From NCBI RefSeq assembly GCF_003430825.1, contig NZ_CP024047.1:3457805-3521804 (forward strand): a stretch of DNA of 64,000 nt, in the 5' to 3' direction. Shown in pieces: positions 17,475 through 26,179 of the stretch; positions within the stretch are counted from its first letter, which is position 1, and the number at the start of each line of letters is the position of its first letter. The notes beneath the pieces are model-generated. The model saw only the letters and a list, made by a program, of their open reading frames with translations. It was not told where the DNA came from and searched no databases. A program made the position numbers and the translations under genes. Source of the DNA: Natrarchaeobaculum sulfurireducens. GTDB taxonomy: Archaea; Halobacteriota; Halobacteria; Halobacteriales; Natrialbaceae.

Positions 17475-17834
17475 CTATTCGATAGTAACGTCTGCAGTGC
17501 CACCGATTACCATCACCCTGTGTGGTCCACCGGTGTCCACGGACAGTTCAAAGGATTCTGAGTCCTGAATGGTACGCGTATCGATGACTCCCTCATCAAC
17601 GTGATCGATTCGAAGTCCAACGCCTTCGCGCTCGACATCTACATCACCATCATCCCCGATCTCATTCACCTCTTGTACGTCAACTGAGATGGAAAGAGTC
17701 GCCCCATCTTCGACTTCGAATTCAACGATTTCGTCGTCTTCGATCGTCGTATCGACACCTCCGCCGCCGAGCATGCTGGTACAGCCAGCAAGCGGCAGTA
17801 CAGTCGCAAGCGAAATGAACGCGCGTCGGCGCAT
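17475..17834 (-). CDS. small secreted lipoprotein
   Basis: The 119-residue product begins MRRRAFISLATVLPLAGC: a charged n-region, hydrophobic core and lipobox LAGC, so Cys18 is predicted to be lipid-modified after export (the RRR suggests Tat). The mature part is a small acidic beta domain (EIVEFEVEDGATLSISVDV ... GGPHRVMVIGGTADVTIE) without cysteines. Haloarchaea have many such surface lipoproteins; no function can be assigned. Base use is more A/T-rich than neighbours, which might mark a recent arrival. It converges on the helicase. Confidence 0.75.
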   Translation of the reverse strand: MRRRAFISLATVLPLAGCTSMLGGGGVDTTIEDDEIVEFEVEDGATLSISVDVQEVNEIGDDGDVDVEREGVGLRIDHVDEGVIDTRTIQDSESFELSVDTGGPHRVMVIGGTADVTIE

Positions 17835-17894
17835 GCGGTCGACTACCCAGACGAGCAGGTAATATCTTCTGGCCGACTGAGTGCTCGAGCATCC

Positions 17895-18395
17895 TCAGGC
17901 GGGCAAGGAGACGCGACTGACCGGGAGGCGATAGGAGCCGTCCCAGAACTCGAGTTCGGAGACGGTCCAGGTGATCGGGTCGACGTCCCGATCGGCCAGT
18001 CGACGGGCGGTCGAGACGTCGCCACCTCGGGCGAGCGTGACGTGGGGGACGTAGTCGGGGCCCTCGAGTCCGGAGACTGTATCGAAGCTGTCGGTGAGGT
18101 CACGGTGGATCGACTCGAGGCCGGGGCTCTCGACGGCGAGATAGACGACCGGCGCAGAGCCCAGTGGTGGCTCCTCGAAGTAGTCGATTCCCGTGATACG
18201 GGCTTCGACCGCGGGAGCGCCCTCGAGCGCGCGGTGGGCGCGCTGTTGGAGGGCAGCGACGTGGTCGGCGTCACCGAGGCGTTTGAGCAGACAGGAGTGG
18301 TCGTCACGAACGCTGTCGAACCCGACCAGTTCGGGGTAAAGTTCGTTCGCGAGCGTGCGCACGCGACCGGGAACCGGGACGTTGACGCTGTACAC
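17895..18395 (-). CDS. 2H phosphoesterase (LigT / 2'-5' RNA ligase superfamily)
   Basis: A 166-residue protein with the bilobal 2H fold. The first conserved histidine is in DDHSCLLKRLG (residues near 32) and the second in VPHVTLARGG near residue 126, i.e. H-x-(S/T)-x twice. Between them is the strand PVVYLAVESPGLESIH. Members hydrolyse 2',3'-cyclic phosphates or ligate tRNA halves; the archaeal role is not settled. Start ATG 18395 (MYSVNVPVP) is the canonical first strand. Downstream is the lipoprotein, upstream a small membrane protein, both on the same strand. Confidence 0.87.
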   Translation of the reverse strand: MYSVNVPVPGRVRTLANELYPELVGFDSVRDDHSCLLKRLGDADHVAALQQRAHRALEGAPAVEARITGIDYFEEPPLGSAPVVYLAVESPGLESIHRDLTDSFDTVSGLEGPDYVPHVTLARGGDVSTARRLADRDVDPITWTVSELEFWDGSYRLPVSRVSLPA

Positions 18396-18464
18396 GGGAG
18401 CTCAGTTCACCTTGTCCGGACCTAGGCGAGATCGACGTATGAGTCTGCCGTTCGTCGAACGGAT

Positions 18465-18650
18465 TCAGAGCCGGTCGAACAACCAGAGGACCACGACGAG
18501 GGCGACGATGACCAGCAGGATCGGTGTCAGCAGACTGGTGAGCCAGCCGAAGACGATACCGACGATCTCGAGCACGAGGAGGATCGCCACCAGCGCGAGG
18601 ACGATCTTCAACAGCGTCTCGACCGCCAGCTTGCCACGGGTATCGATCAT
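18465..18650 (-). CDS. small membrane protein, 61 aa
   Basis: From ATG 18650 the sequence is MIDTRGKLAVETLLK followed by two hydrophobic helices (IVLALVAILLVLEIVGIVFGW and LLTPILLVIVALVVVLWLF) and a DRL end. The N-terminal I(D/E)TRGKL(A/E)V pattern is one I recall from a conserved haloarchaeal small-protein family, but no function is known for it. The divergent gene at 18736 leaves 85 nt for two promoters; CTATTTAG at about 18705 is a plausible TATA for the opposite gene. Confidence 0.7.
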   Translation of the reverse strand: MIDTRGKLAVETLLKIVLALVAILLVLEIVGIVFGWLTSLLTPILLVIVALVVVLWLFDRL

Positions 18651-18735
18651 ACCTTCAGGTTTGCCTGACAATGTAAAAAGGTAGCGTCGGGACTGTCGGA
18701 AAGACCTATTTAGTCGGCTACGACATGTTCTGATA

Positions 18736-19848
18736 ATGGAGGCGAGGGGGCGGCGGGCCCTGATTTGCGTGCTCGTAGTAGTTGGGTGTCTCATCACGCT
18801 CGGACCTGGTGCGTCCGCGGCCGTGGCCGGAGACGAGAGTGTACTCAATACTCAGCCTCAACAGCAACTCAACGAGAGCGACCAATCAGAAGAACAACTC
18901 AACGAGAGTGATCAGTTCGACGACGCCGACGACGTCCACATCGAGGTCATCCTCCAGGAGAACGGTTCGGCGACGTTCACCGTCGATTACCGGTTCGAGA
19001 ACACGAGTTCCGAGGACTGGGAGACGCTTCGAGACGATGTCGAAGAGAATCCCGATAGCTACGCCGTCGCCGAACTATCCGACTGGAACGAGATCCTCGA
19101 AAAAGGTGAGAACGAAACCGACCGGGAGATGGAGCTTTCTGACGCCTCGGTCGCGACGGACACCAGTTCCACACCGCGAGATATGGGGCACGTTCAGGTT
19201 TCGTTCACCTGGTCTGCGTTCGCCCACGTCGAGTTGAATCGGATGGAAGTCGGCGGCGCGCTCGCCGGGTTCACCTTAGTCGACGATACCACGCTACAGC
19301 TATTCTGGCCCGACGAGTACGTCGTTCGCGACGTCGAACCCACGCCGGAGAATCCCCCCGATGAGTCGGTGCTCTGGGACGGCGACGGGACCGAGTTCTC
19401 CGACGGACAGCCCTGGCTCGTCCTGATCGAAAACGGCGAGTCGGCTGCCGACGAGACCGGCGACGACGTGGGTCCGGAGACGCCGTGGCTCGCCGTCGCC
19501 GGCGCTCTTGGACTCCTCGGGATCGGCGCCGCGGTCGGCTGGTGGCTCAAACGTGACAACGAGCCTACCGGACCGGCCAGCGAGACACCGGGCGGTTCGT
19601 CACCCACTCAGGCGACGGCTCCGGAGGGCACCCAGCGGCCACCACCGGAGTTACTGAGCAACGAAGAGCGCGTCCTCGAGTTACTCGAGCGCCGGGGCGG
19701 TCGCATCAAACAGCAGGAAGTGGTCTCGGAACTGCAGTGGACCGAAGCCAAGACGAGCCAGGTCGTCGGCAACCTTCGAGAGGCCGACGAGATCGACGTC
19801 TTCCGGATCGGCCGGGAAAACGTTCTCGCCCTGCCGGAAGAAGAGTAA
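18736..19848 (+). CDS. membrane-anchored winged-helix protein
   Basis: Domain order over 370 residues: signal peptide (residues 1-31, ICVLVVVGCLITLGPGASA), Gln/Asn/Glu-rich linker with a repeated QLNESDQ, an extracytoplasmic beta domain at about 55-235 (VHIEVILQENGSATFTVDYRF), a membrane helix at about 248-268 (WLAVAGALGLLGIGAAVGWW), a Pro/Thr linker, and a C-terminal winged helix (NEERVLELLERRGGRIKQQE ... AKTSQVVGNLREADEIDVFR). The wHTH would lie in the cytoplasm, so this could be a one-component transmembrane regulator that senses outside and binds DNA or another protein inside. Haloarchaeal genomes have several copies with unknown targets. Confidence 0.85.
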   Translation: MEARGRRALICVLVVVGCLITLGPGASAAVAGDESVLNTQPQQQLNESDQSEEQLNESDQFDDADDVHIEVILQENGSATFTVDYRFENTSSEDWETLRDDVEENPDSYAVAELSDWNEILEKGENETDREMELSDASVATDTSSTPRDMGHVQVSFTWSAFAHVELNRMEVGGALAGFTLVDDTTLQLFWPDEYVVRDVEPTPENPPDESVLWDGDGTEFSDGQPWLVLIENGESAADETGDDVGPETPWLAVAGALGLLGIGAAVGWWLKRDNEPTGPASETPGGSSPTQATAPEGTQRPPPELLSNEERVLELLERRGGRIKQQEVVSELQWTEAKTSQVVGNLREADEIDVFRIGRENVLALPEEE

Positions 19849-20261
19849 CGTCGACCGACACACGGCGAAGCCGGTCGGGTCGAGCCGAACGACGACCACT
19901 CGGCTGTGACATAGCGGCGTCGGAACCGCCGTCGGCGAACCGCCCGATCGGAGCACTGGCGTCACTGGGGACGACTCGAGCGATTCAGCAGGATTTAAGA
20001 CTGTGGACTTCGTTTCTGGGCGCAATGACCGACTCCGTCGGCTGCGAATCCGCCCACAACGGGACCGACGGGTCTATTTCTCAGCGGCGGCGACGACCGC
20101 GGCGGGCCCCGTGAGCCCGTACTATACTACACCCCACCGACCCCGGTTCGTTCCGACATCCCTCAAACGCTAATTTCCCGGCCAGCATACGCTCTACCTT
20201 TAATTTTCACAATCCAAACCAATGAGTTTAAGTCCGTGCTCGCGTTTTCCTCGAGTACGAC
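19849..20261. promoter_or_regulatory. 413-nt spacer with argGH promoter
   Basis: No gene is supported here. Near the right end, GTTTAAGT (20226-20233) sits about 32 nt before the argG ATG, the right distance for a TATA box of a leaderless haloarchaeal transcript. An AT-rich CTTTAATTTTCA lies at about 20199-20210 just upstream. An earlier TTTAAG at about 19996 precedes a short open frame that I do not believe. No ARG-box-like palindrome could be recognised by eye. Confidence 0.5.
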
Positions 20262-21494
20262 ATGACACGCGTGGCACTTGCGTTCTCGGGCGGGCTGGAC
20301 ACTACTGTTTGCGTCCCGCTGCTCGAGGAAGAGTACGGATATGACGAAGTCATCGGCGTCACCGTTGACGTCGGTCAGCCAGCAGAAGAGTTCGACGAGG
20401 CCGAAGAAACCGCTGAGGCACTCGATCTGGAACACTACGTCGTCGACGCGAACGAGGAGTTCGCACAGCTCTGTCTCGACAGCGTACGTGCGAACGCGAC
20501 GTATCAGGGCTACCCGCTGGGAACGGCGCTGGCCCGTCCCGTGATCGCCGAGGCGATCCTCGAGGTCGCCGAAGAAAACGACTGTACGGGCATCGCTCAC
20601 GGCTGTACGGGCAAAGGCAACGACCAGCTCAGGTTCGAGGCAATCTGGCGCGACTCGGATCTCGAGGTCATCGCGCCCGTGCGTGAGCTCGGACTCACGC
20701 GCGAGTGGGAACAGGAGTACGCTGCGGAAAAGGAACTGCCCGTCGAGGGTGGCAGCGGCGGTGACTGGTCGATCGACACGAACCTCTGGAGCCGCTCGGT
20801 CGAGGGCGACGAGTTAGAGGACCCGAGCTACGTTCCGCCCGAGGAGATCTACGAGTGGACGCAGGCCCCATCCGGCGAGAGCCAGGAGATCGAGATCGCC
20901 TTCGAGGCGGGCTATCCCGTCGCCGTCGACGGCGTCGAGTACGAGCCCGTGGAACTCATCGAGCACCTAAACGACCTCGCCGGTCCGTACGGCGTCGGCC
21001 GCACGGATTCGATGGAAGACCGCATGCTCGGACTGAAGGTTCGCGAGAACTACGAACACCCCGCCGCGACGACGCTGCTCAACGCCCACGAGGCCCTCGA
21101 GGCGCTCGTGCTCACCCAGGAAGAACGCGAATTCAAACAGCTGATCGATCAGAAGTGGTCGAAGAAGGGCTATGAGGGCCTGATCGACGCACCGCTCGTG
21201 GACGCACTCGAGGGGTTCATCGCCGAAACCCAAGAGCGCGTCACCGGTACGGTCACGATCCGTTTCGAGGGCGGCCAGGCTCGTGCAGTCGCACGCGACA
21301 GCGACTACGCAGCGTACTCGGCTGAACACGCCTCGTTCGACACCGAAACGGTGGGCAAGATCACCCAGGAAGACGCGACCGGCGTCGCAAAGTACCACGG
21401 CTTCCAGCGCCGTCTGGCAAACGAGGCGATCGCCGCGAACGTCGAGGACGAAGAAGTAGAACTCGCGACCGACGGCAGCGGCACCGACGAATAA
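20262..21494 (+). CDS. argG: argininosuccinate synthase
   Basis: This enzyme condenses citrulline and aspartate with ATP to argininosuccinate, the penultimate arginine step. The 410-residue protein opens with the PP-loop VALAFSGGLDTTV (residues 4-16). GCTGKGNDQLRFE near residue 118 is the aspartate/citrulline-binding stretch, and SIDTNLWSRSVEGDELEDP follows near residue 170. Family length is about 400. ATG 20262 lies exactly at the conserved start. argH starts two nucleotides after its stop, so the two are co-transcribed. Confidence 0.97.
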   Translation: MTRVALAFSGGLDTTVCVPLLEEEYGYDEVIGVTVDVGQPAEEFDEAEETAEALDLEHYVVDANEEFAQLCLDSVRANATYQGYPLGTALARPVIAEAILEVAEENDCTGIAHGCTGKGNDQLRFEAIWRDSDLEVIAPVRELGLTREWEQEYAAEKELPVEGGSGGDWSIDTNLWSRSVEGDELEDPSYVPPEEIYEWTQAPSGESQEIEIAFEAGYPVAVDGVEYEPVELIEHLNDLAGPYGVGRTDSMEDRMLGLKVRENYEHPAATTLLNAHEALEALVLTQEEREFKQLIDQKWSKKGYEGLIDAPLVDALEGFIAETQERVTGTVTIRFEGGQARAVARDSDYAAYSAEHASFDTETVGKITQEDATGVAKYHGFQRRLANEAIAANVEDEEVELATDGSGTDE

Positions 21495-21496
21495 CC

Positions 21497-22990
21497 ATGA
21501 CCGAGGAGAGCGCTCACGACGGGGAGTCGTCCGGTGGCGGTGATGGAGCCGACGCGTCGGGTGTCGTGCGGCGAGACCGCTTCAGCGGCGGCCCCGCCCG
21601 GAGCTTCCTCTCCTCGCTTGCAGCAGACGAACGGATCTTCGCGGCCGACCTCGAGGTCGACCGCGCACACGTCATCATGCTCGCGGAGTGTGAGATTATC
21701 GAGGCCGACGTCGCCGGTGAGATCCTCACGGCGATCGACGCCGTCGAAGTCGACGGCCACGACGCCCTTCCAGACGGCGAAGACGTCCACGAGGCCATCG
21801 AAACGGCCGTCATCGAACGTGTCGGTGCGGACGGTGGGAAGATGCACACCGCACGCTCGCGCAACGACGAAGTCGCGGCCTGCATCCGATACCGCCTGCG
21901 CGAGGACGTTCTCGCTGCGGTCGAGACGACGCTTGCACTTCGCGAGTCGCTGCTCGAGGTGGCCGACGCACACGACGAAACGGTGATGCCCGGCTACACC
22001 CACCTCCAGCCCGCCCAGCCGACGACGGTGGCCCACTGGGCGCTCTCTTATGCGGGAGCCGTCCGTCGAGACACGGCACGGCTGCTCGAGGCATATGGGC
22101 GCGTGAACCAGTCGCCACTCGGTGGGGCAGCGTTCGCCGGTACGCCGTTCGATATCGACCGCGAACGGACCGCCGAACTGCTGGGATTCGAGGGCGTCGT
22201 TGCAAACTCGATGGACGCCTCTTCGAGCCGCGACTTCCTGCTCGAGACCGTTCAGGCGCTGTCGACGCACGCGACGACGCTGTCGGGGCTGGCCGAGGAC
22301 TTGATCGTCTTCGCCAACCGCGGCTTCGTTTCCCTCTCGGACGATTACTCCTCGACCTCGTCGATCATGCCCCAGAAGAAAAACCCCGACACGCTCGAAC
22401 TCGTTCGCGCGGTCGCGGGCGACGCCGCCGGATCGGTCCAGGGGCTGACGACGACGCTCAAAGGACTACCCCGTGCGTACAATCGTGACCTCCAGCGGGC
22501 GACGACCTACGCCTGGGAGACCGTCGATGCCGTTACCGAGGCCAGCGAGGTCGCTGCGGGAGCGGTCGCGACGGCCGACTGGAACGAGGACACACTGGCG
22601 GCTGAAGCCGGTGAGGGCTTTTCGACGGCGACCGGCGTCGCGGACCTGCTGGCGATGGCCGGGCTACCGTTCCGGACGGCACACGAGGTGGTGGCGAACG
22701 CGGCGGAGAACGGATCGGATTACGATGCTATCGAGGCAGCCACCCAGGAGGTTCTGGGCGACTCTCTCGAGACGTTCGTCGATCCCGACGAGGTCGCGGC
22801 CGCGCTCGATCCCGCAACGAGCGTTGCGAGTCGCGACTCACGCGGTGGTCCCGCTCCCGAGTCAGTTGCGGACCAGCTCGAGCTCGGACGAGCGGCCTCT
22901 GAAGCTCATCGCGAGACGCACGCCGAGTTGGTGACAGCGCTCGAGGACGCACAGGCGATGCTTCGCGAGGAGGTGAACGGCTATGTCTAA
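21497..22990 (+). CDS. argH: argininosuccinate lyase
   Basis: It cleaves argininosuccinate to arginine and fumarate. Over 497 residues the fumarase/aspartase superfamily marks are clear: KMHTARSRNDEVA (about 115), GYTHLQPAQPTTVAHW (about 165), and the signature SSIMPQKKNPD near residue 290 with the catalytic Ser/Lys loop. The N-terminal Gly/Asp-rich 25 residues are longer than in bacteria. The frame runs into a 214-nt gap before argW; a possible 32-codon frame overlapping its last codons is not convincing. Confidence 0.97.
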   Translation: MTEESAHDGESSGGGDGADASGVVRRDRFSGGPARSFLSSLAADERIFAADLEVDRAHVIMLAECEIIEADVAGEILTAIDAVEVDGHDALPDGEDVHEAIETAVIERVGADGGKMHTARSRNDEVAACIRYRLREDVLAAVETTLALRESLLEVADAHDETVMPGYTHLQPAQPTTVAHWALSYAGAVRRDTARLLEAYGRVNQSPLGGAAFAGTPFDIDRERTAELLGFEGVVANSMDASSSRDFLLETVQALSTHATTLSGLAEDLIVFANRGFVSLSDDYSSTSSIMPQKKNPDTLELVRAVAGDAAGSVQGLTTTLKGLPRAYNRDLQRATTYAWETVDAVTEASEVAAGAVATADWNEDTLAAEAGEGFSTATGVADLLAMAGLPFRTAHEVVANAAENGSDYDAIEAATQEVLGDSLETFVDPDEVAAALDPATSVASRDSRGGPAPESVADQLELGRAASEAHRETHAELVTALEDAQAMLREEVNGYV

Positions 22991-23170
22991 CGCCGGTTCG
23001 CCACGGGATGTGTCCTGGTCGCCGCGACCGCCGGCACGGCTGCGGCCGTCCCCGCGAGGGGACGAACTACTCACTATATGATACGACAATCGGAATCTCT
23101 CCGTAAAACATCTTTTTCACACCGTTAGCGGATAGTTCAGCTCTTGTAAGCTACCTGTTAAGTCCGAAGG

Positions 23171-23178
23171 CTTTAAGG
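23171..23178 (+). promoter_or_regulatory. TATA-like element of the argW operon
   Basis: CTTTAAGG lies 27-34 nt before the argW ATG at 23205, the distance expected for a leaderless transcript. This suggests that argWXCBDEF is transcribed independently of argGH, from which it is separated by 214 nt of AT-richer sequence. Confidence 0.5.
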
Positions 23179-23204
23179 GTGATCGGCTCCCAGGTGCGAA
23201 TACA

Positions 23205-23369
23205 ATGACCGAATGCGTCGAGTGCGGGGCCGAAGTGTCCCTGCACGACGATTTGGAAGTGGGAGAGATCGTTGACTGCACGACCTGCGGAGCCGAACTG
23301 GAAGTCGTCGACGTCGAGCCGCCAGTCCTCGAGCGAGCCCCGGAGCTCGAAGAGGACTGGGGTGAGTAA
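23205..23369 (+). CDS. argW: LysW/ArgW amino-group carrier protein
   Basis: The 54-residue carrier protects the alpha-amino group of glutamate during ornithine synthesis by bonding it to its C-terminal Glu. The sequence shows a zinc-ribbon (CVEC at residues 4-7 and CTTC at 25-28), a strongly acidic body, and the diagnostic C-terminal EDWGE whose last Glu gamma-carboxylate is the attachment site. In Thermus and Sulfolobus the same carrier serves lysine synthesis. Here every neighbour is an arginine gene, and haloarchaea make lysine by the diaminopimelate route, so argW is the better name. It is followed after two nucleotides by argX. Confidence 0.95.
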   Translation: MTECVECGAEVSLHDDLEVGEIVDCTTCGAELEVVDVEPPVLERAPELEEDWGE

Positions 23370-23371
23370 CC

Positions 23372-24247
23372 TTGAAAGTAGGAATACTCTACTCACGCAT
23401 CCGCAAGGACGAGAAGTTGCTGCTCAACGCGCTTCGCGAGCGCGACCACGAGGTCGAGAAGATCGACGTTCGCAAGCAGACGTTCGATATCAGCGAGGCC
23501 CCCGAGGGCCTTGGTGACCTCGACGTCGTCGTAGACCGCTGTCTCGCCACGAGTCGAAGCCTGTACGCCACGCAGTTCTTCGAGGCGTACGGCATCCCCG
23601 TGGTCAACAGCCACGAGACCGCGGACATCTGCGCCGACAAGGTGAAAAACAGTCTCGCGCTCGAGCAGGCTGGCGTCCCTACGCCCGCGACGAAGGTCGC
23701 GTTCACGAAGGAGACCGCGCTCGAGGCGATCGAAGCGTTTGGCTATCCCTGTGTGCTCAAACCCGTCGTGGGATCGTGGGGACGCCTGATGGCCAAGATC
23801 GACTCACCCGACGCGGCCGAGGCGATCTTAGAGCACAAGGCGACGCTCGGCCACTACGAGCACAAGATCTTCTACGTCCAGGAGTTCGTCGAGAAACCCG
23901 GCCGCGACATCCGCGTCGTCGCGACCGACGGCGAGCCCATCGCCGCGATGGTGCGCTCGTCGGACCACTGGATCACGAACGCCGCGAAAGGCGCTGAAAC
24001 GGACGTCTTCGAGGTCGACGACGAGGCACGAGAACTCGTCGAGAACGCGAGCGACGCCGTCGGCGGCGGCCTGCTCGGGATCGATCTCATGGAAACTGAA
24101 GACGGCTATACGGTCCACGAAGTCAACCACACCGTCGAGTTCAAGGCGCTGGACGGTGCCGTCGAGACCGACGTCGCCGGTGCCGTCGTCGACTGGCTCG
24201 AGGCGAAAGTTGTGGCTGGCGACGACCAGGTGGAGGTGTCCGCCTGA
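23372..24247 (+). CDS. argX: glutamate-[ArgW] ligase (LysX/ArgX, ATP-grasp)
   Basis: An ATP-grasp ligase of 291 residues that attaches the amino group of glutamate to the C-terminal Glu of ArgW. Visible elements: N-terminal VGILYSRIRKDEKLL, CADKVKNSLALEQAGVPTP (start of the grasp), VLKPVVGSWGRLMAKI, the variable substrate loop HWITNAAKGAETD, and metal-binding GIDLMETEDGYTVHEVNHTVEFK (given in parts). The start is TTG 23372: no Met or GTG occurs nearby, and GGGGTGAG overlapping the argW stop provides a Shine-Dalgarno match about eight nucleotides upstream. The stop overlaps the argC start. Confidence 0.94.
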   Translation: MKVGILYSRIRKDEKLLLNALRERDHEVEKIDVRKQTFDISEAPEGLGDLDVVVDRCLATSRSLYATQFFEAYGIPVVNSHETADICADKVKNSLALEQAGVPTPATKVAFTKETALEAIEAFGYPCVLKPVVGSWGRLMAKIDSPDAAEAILEHKATLGHYEHKIFYVQEFVEKPGRDIRVVATDGEPIAAMVRSSDHWITNAAKGAETDVFEVDDEARELVENASDAVGGGLLGIDLMETEDGYTVHEVNHTVEFKALDGAVETDVAGAVVDWLEAKVVAGDDQVEVSA

Positions 24248-25323
24248 TGGCCGTCGACACCGACACCGACGTCGGCGAGGGCGGCGAGACCGTCACGGCA
24301 ACCGTCGTCGGGGGCTCCGGCTTTACCGGCGGCGAACTGCTTCGCCTGCTCGCAGGCCACCCGAACGTCGAGCTCGCCGAGGTGACGAGCCGCTCGAAAG
24401 CGGGAAAGAGCGTCGGCTCTGTCCATCCGCCACTGCGCGGAGCGGACCTGCGCTTTACCGAACCAGATGACCTCGAGTCCGTCGACGTGCTGTTCGCCGC
24501 GACGCCCCACGGCGTCTCGATGAGCCAGATCGACGACTTCTTCGACGTTGCCGAGACGGTCGTCGACCTCTCGGCGGACTTCCGCCTCGAGACCGAAGAG
24601 CAGTACGACGAGTGGTACGACGGCCACGACGCGCCCGAGTACCTCGAGAAGGCGGAGTATGCCCTTCCGGAGATCAATCGGGAGAATCTCGCGGGCGCCG
24701 AGTTGATCGCCGGCGGTGGCTGTAACGCCACGGCCACGATTATGGGCCTCTACCCGCTCGTCGAGGCCGGCATTATCGACGGGGAGCAACAGATCGTCGT
24801 CGACGTCAAAGTCGGCTCCTCGGAAGGGGGAGCTGGCGGCGGCGAGGCCTCGAGTCACCCCGAGCGTTCGGGCGTCGTCCGTCCGTACGCACCGACGGGC
24901 CACCGACACGAAGCCGAGATCGAGCAGTTCCTCGGCACCTCGGTCGCGTTCACGTGCCACGCTGTCGACATGATCCGTGGTGCGAGCGCGACGAGCCACG
25001 TCTTCCCCTCGGGACCCGTCTCGAAGGGCGACCTCTGGAAGGCCTACCGCGGCTGTTATGAGGACGAGCCGTTCGTCCGGATGGCAGCCGGCGGCTCCGG
25101 CGTGTATCGGTATCCGGAACCGAAGGCCGTCGCCGGGACGAACTACGCCGAAGTCGGCTTCGAACTCGATCCGTCGAACAAGCGCGTCGTCGTCTTCTCG
25201 GCGATCGACAACATGATGAAGGGGTCGGCCGGCCAGGCCGTCCACGCCGCCAACATCGCCCTCGGCTTCGAGGAAACCGCCGGACTCGAGTTTGCGGGAC
25301 TGCATCCCGTGGGGGCACCCTGA
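24247..25323 (+). CDS. argC: [ArgW]-glutamyl-phosphate reductase (ArgC/LysY)
   Basis: An NADPH-dependent semialdehyde-forming reductase, 358 residues. VVGGSGFTGGELLRLL (residues 19-34) is the Rossmann loop, and the catalytic cysteine lies in AGGGCNATATIMG near residue 158. HRHEAEIEQ and the distal His in CHAVDMIRG belong to the ArgC active site. AIDNMMKGSAGQAVHAAN is the C-terminal ArgC motif. Residues 1-17 form an acidic extension. A strong Shine-Dalgarno sequence GGAGGTG (24232-24238) precedes ATG 24247, which overlaps the argX stop region. Confidence 0.95.
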   Translation: MAVDTDTDVGEGGETVTATVVGGSGFTGGELLRLLAGHPNVELAEVTSRSKAGKSVGSVHPPLRGADLRFTEPDDLESVDVLFAATPHGVSMSQIDDFFDVAETVVDLSADFRLETEEQYDEWYDGHDAPEYLEKAEYALPEINRENLAGAELIAGGGCNATATIMGLYPLVEAGIIDGEQQIVVDVKVGSSEGGAGGGEASSHPERSGVVRPYAPTGHRHEAEIEQFLGTSVAFTCHAVDMIRGASATSHVFPSGPVSKGDLWKAYRGCYEDEPFVRMAAGGSGVYRYPEPKAVAGTNYAEVGFELDPSNKRVVVFSAIDNMMKGSAGQAVHAANIALGFEETAGLEFAGLHPVGAP

Positions 25324-25324
25324 A

Positions 25325-26179
25325 ATGACAGTCGTCGTCAAAATCGGCGGCGCACGCGCCGTCGATCCCGAAGGTGCGCTCGCGGACGTCTCGAACCTCG
25401 TCGAGGAAGGCGAAGACGTCGTCCTCACCCACGGTGGCTCGACGGCCGTCGACGAGACGCTCGAGGACCTCGGCCAGGAACCAACCTACGTCGAGACACC
25501 CGGCGGCGTCGTCGGGCGCTTTACCGACGAGGACACCATGGACGTCTTCAAGATGGTGATGCCCGGCACGCTCAACACCGACCTTGTCGAGAGCCTACAG
25601 AACGAGGGCGTGAACGCGGTCGGGCTCTCGGGGCTCGACGGCAAGTTGCTCGAGGGCAAACGCAAGTCGGCCGTTCGCGTCAAAGAAGACGGCAAGAAGA
25701 AGATCAAACGCGGCGACCACTCCGGGAAGATCGAGTCGGTCAACGCGGAGTTGCTCGAGACGCTGCTGTCGGGCGGCTACACGCCCGTCGCCTCCGTCCC
25801 CATGCTGGGCGCGGAAAAAGACGGCGGGTACACCGCCGTGAACGCCGACGCCGACCGCGCCGCCGCGGCCATCGCGGGCGCACTCCGTGCCGACCTCGTT
25901 CTCCTCACCGACGTCTCGGGCATCTACGAAGACCCCGACGACGAGTCGACGAGGATCGATTCGGCGTCGACCCCCGAGGCCTTCGAGTCGGTCAAGCAAG
26001 CCGCTGAAGGGTTCATGACCAAGAAGGTCATGGCCGCCGAGGAAGCGCTGGACGGTGGTGCCGCGTCGGTCGTCGTCGCGACGGCCAACGCCGACGAGCC
26101 CATCTCGGGTGCACTGAGTGGCGAGGGCACGACGCTCGAGCCCGGCGTGCTCGCCGACGGCGAGGAGGTGGAACAGTGA
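25325..26179 (+). CDS. argB: [ArgW]-glutamate kinase (ArgB/LysZ)
   Basis: An amino-acid kinase of 284 residues that phosphorylates the carrier-bound glutamate side chain. The first strand VVVKIGGARAVD carries the phosphate-binding Lys/Gly pair, LTHGGSTAVDETL matches the (T/G)HGGG region, and the core ends NADADRAAAAIAGALRADLVLLTDVSGIYEDP, typical of this fold (given for position near 185-215). The loop KEDGKKKIKRGDHSG near 120 is a long basic insertion typical of LysZ-type members rather than bacterial ArgB. ATG 25325 is preceded by the argC stop with one base between. Confidence 0.94.
   Translation: MTVVVKIGGARAVDPEGALADVSNLVEEGEDVVLTHGGSTAVDETLEDLGQEPTYVETPGGVVGRFTDEDTMDVFKMVMPGTLNTDLVESLQNEGVNAVGLSGLDGKLLEGKRKSAVRVKEDGKKKIKRGDHSGKIESVNAELLETLLSGGYTPVASVPMLGAEKDGGYTAVNADADRAAAAIAGALRADLVLLTDVSGIYEDPDDESTRIDSASTPEAFESVKQAAEGFMTKKVMAAEEALDGGAASVVVATANADEPISGALSGEGTTLEPGVLADGEEVEQ

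Noticed and set aside
20025..20114. 29-codon frame preceded by TTTAAG upstream of argG
   Set aside because: Arg-rich C-terminus and no ribosome-site or conservation argument; the true argG promoter lies further right.
22983..23081. 32-codon frame overlapping the argH end
   Set aside because: Pro/Arg-rich, no promoter, not needed to explain the operon; noise is the simpler reading.
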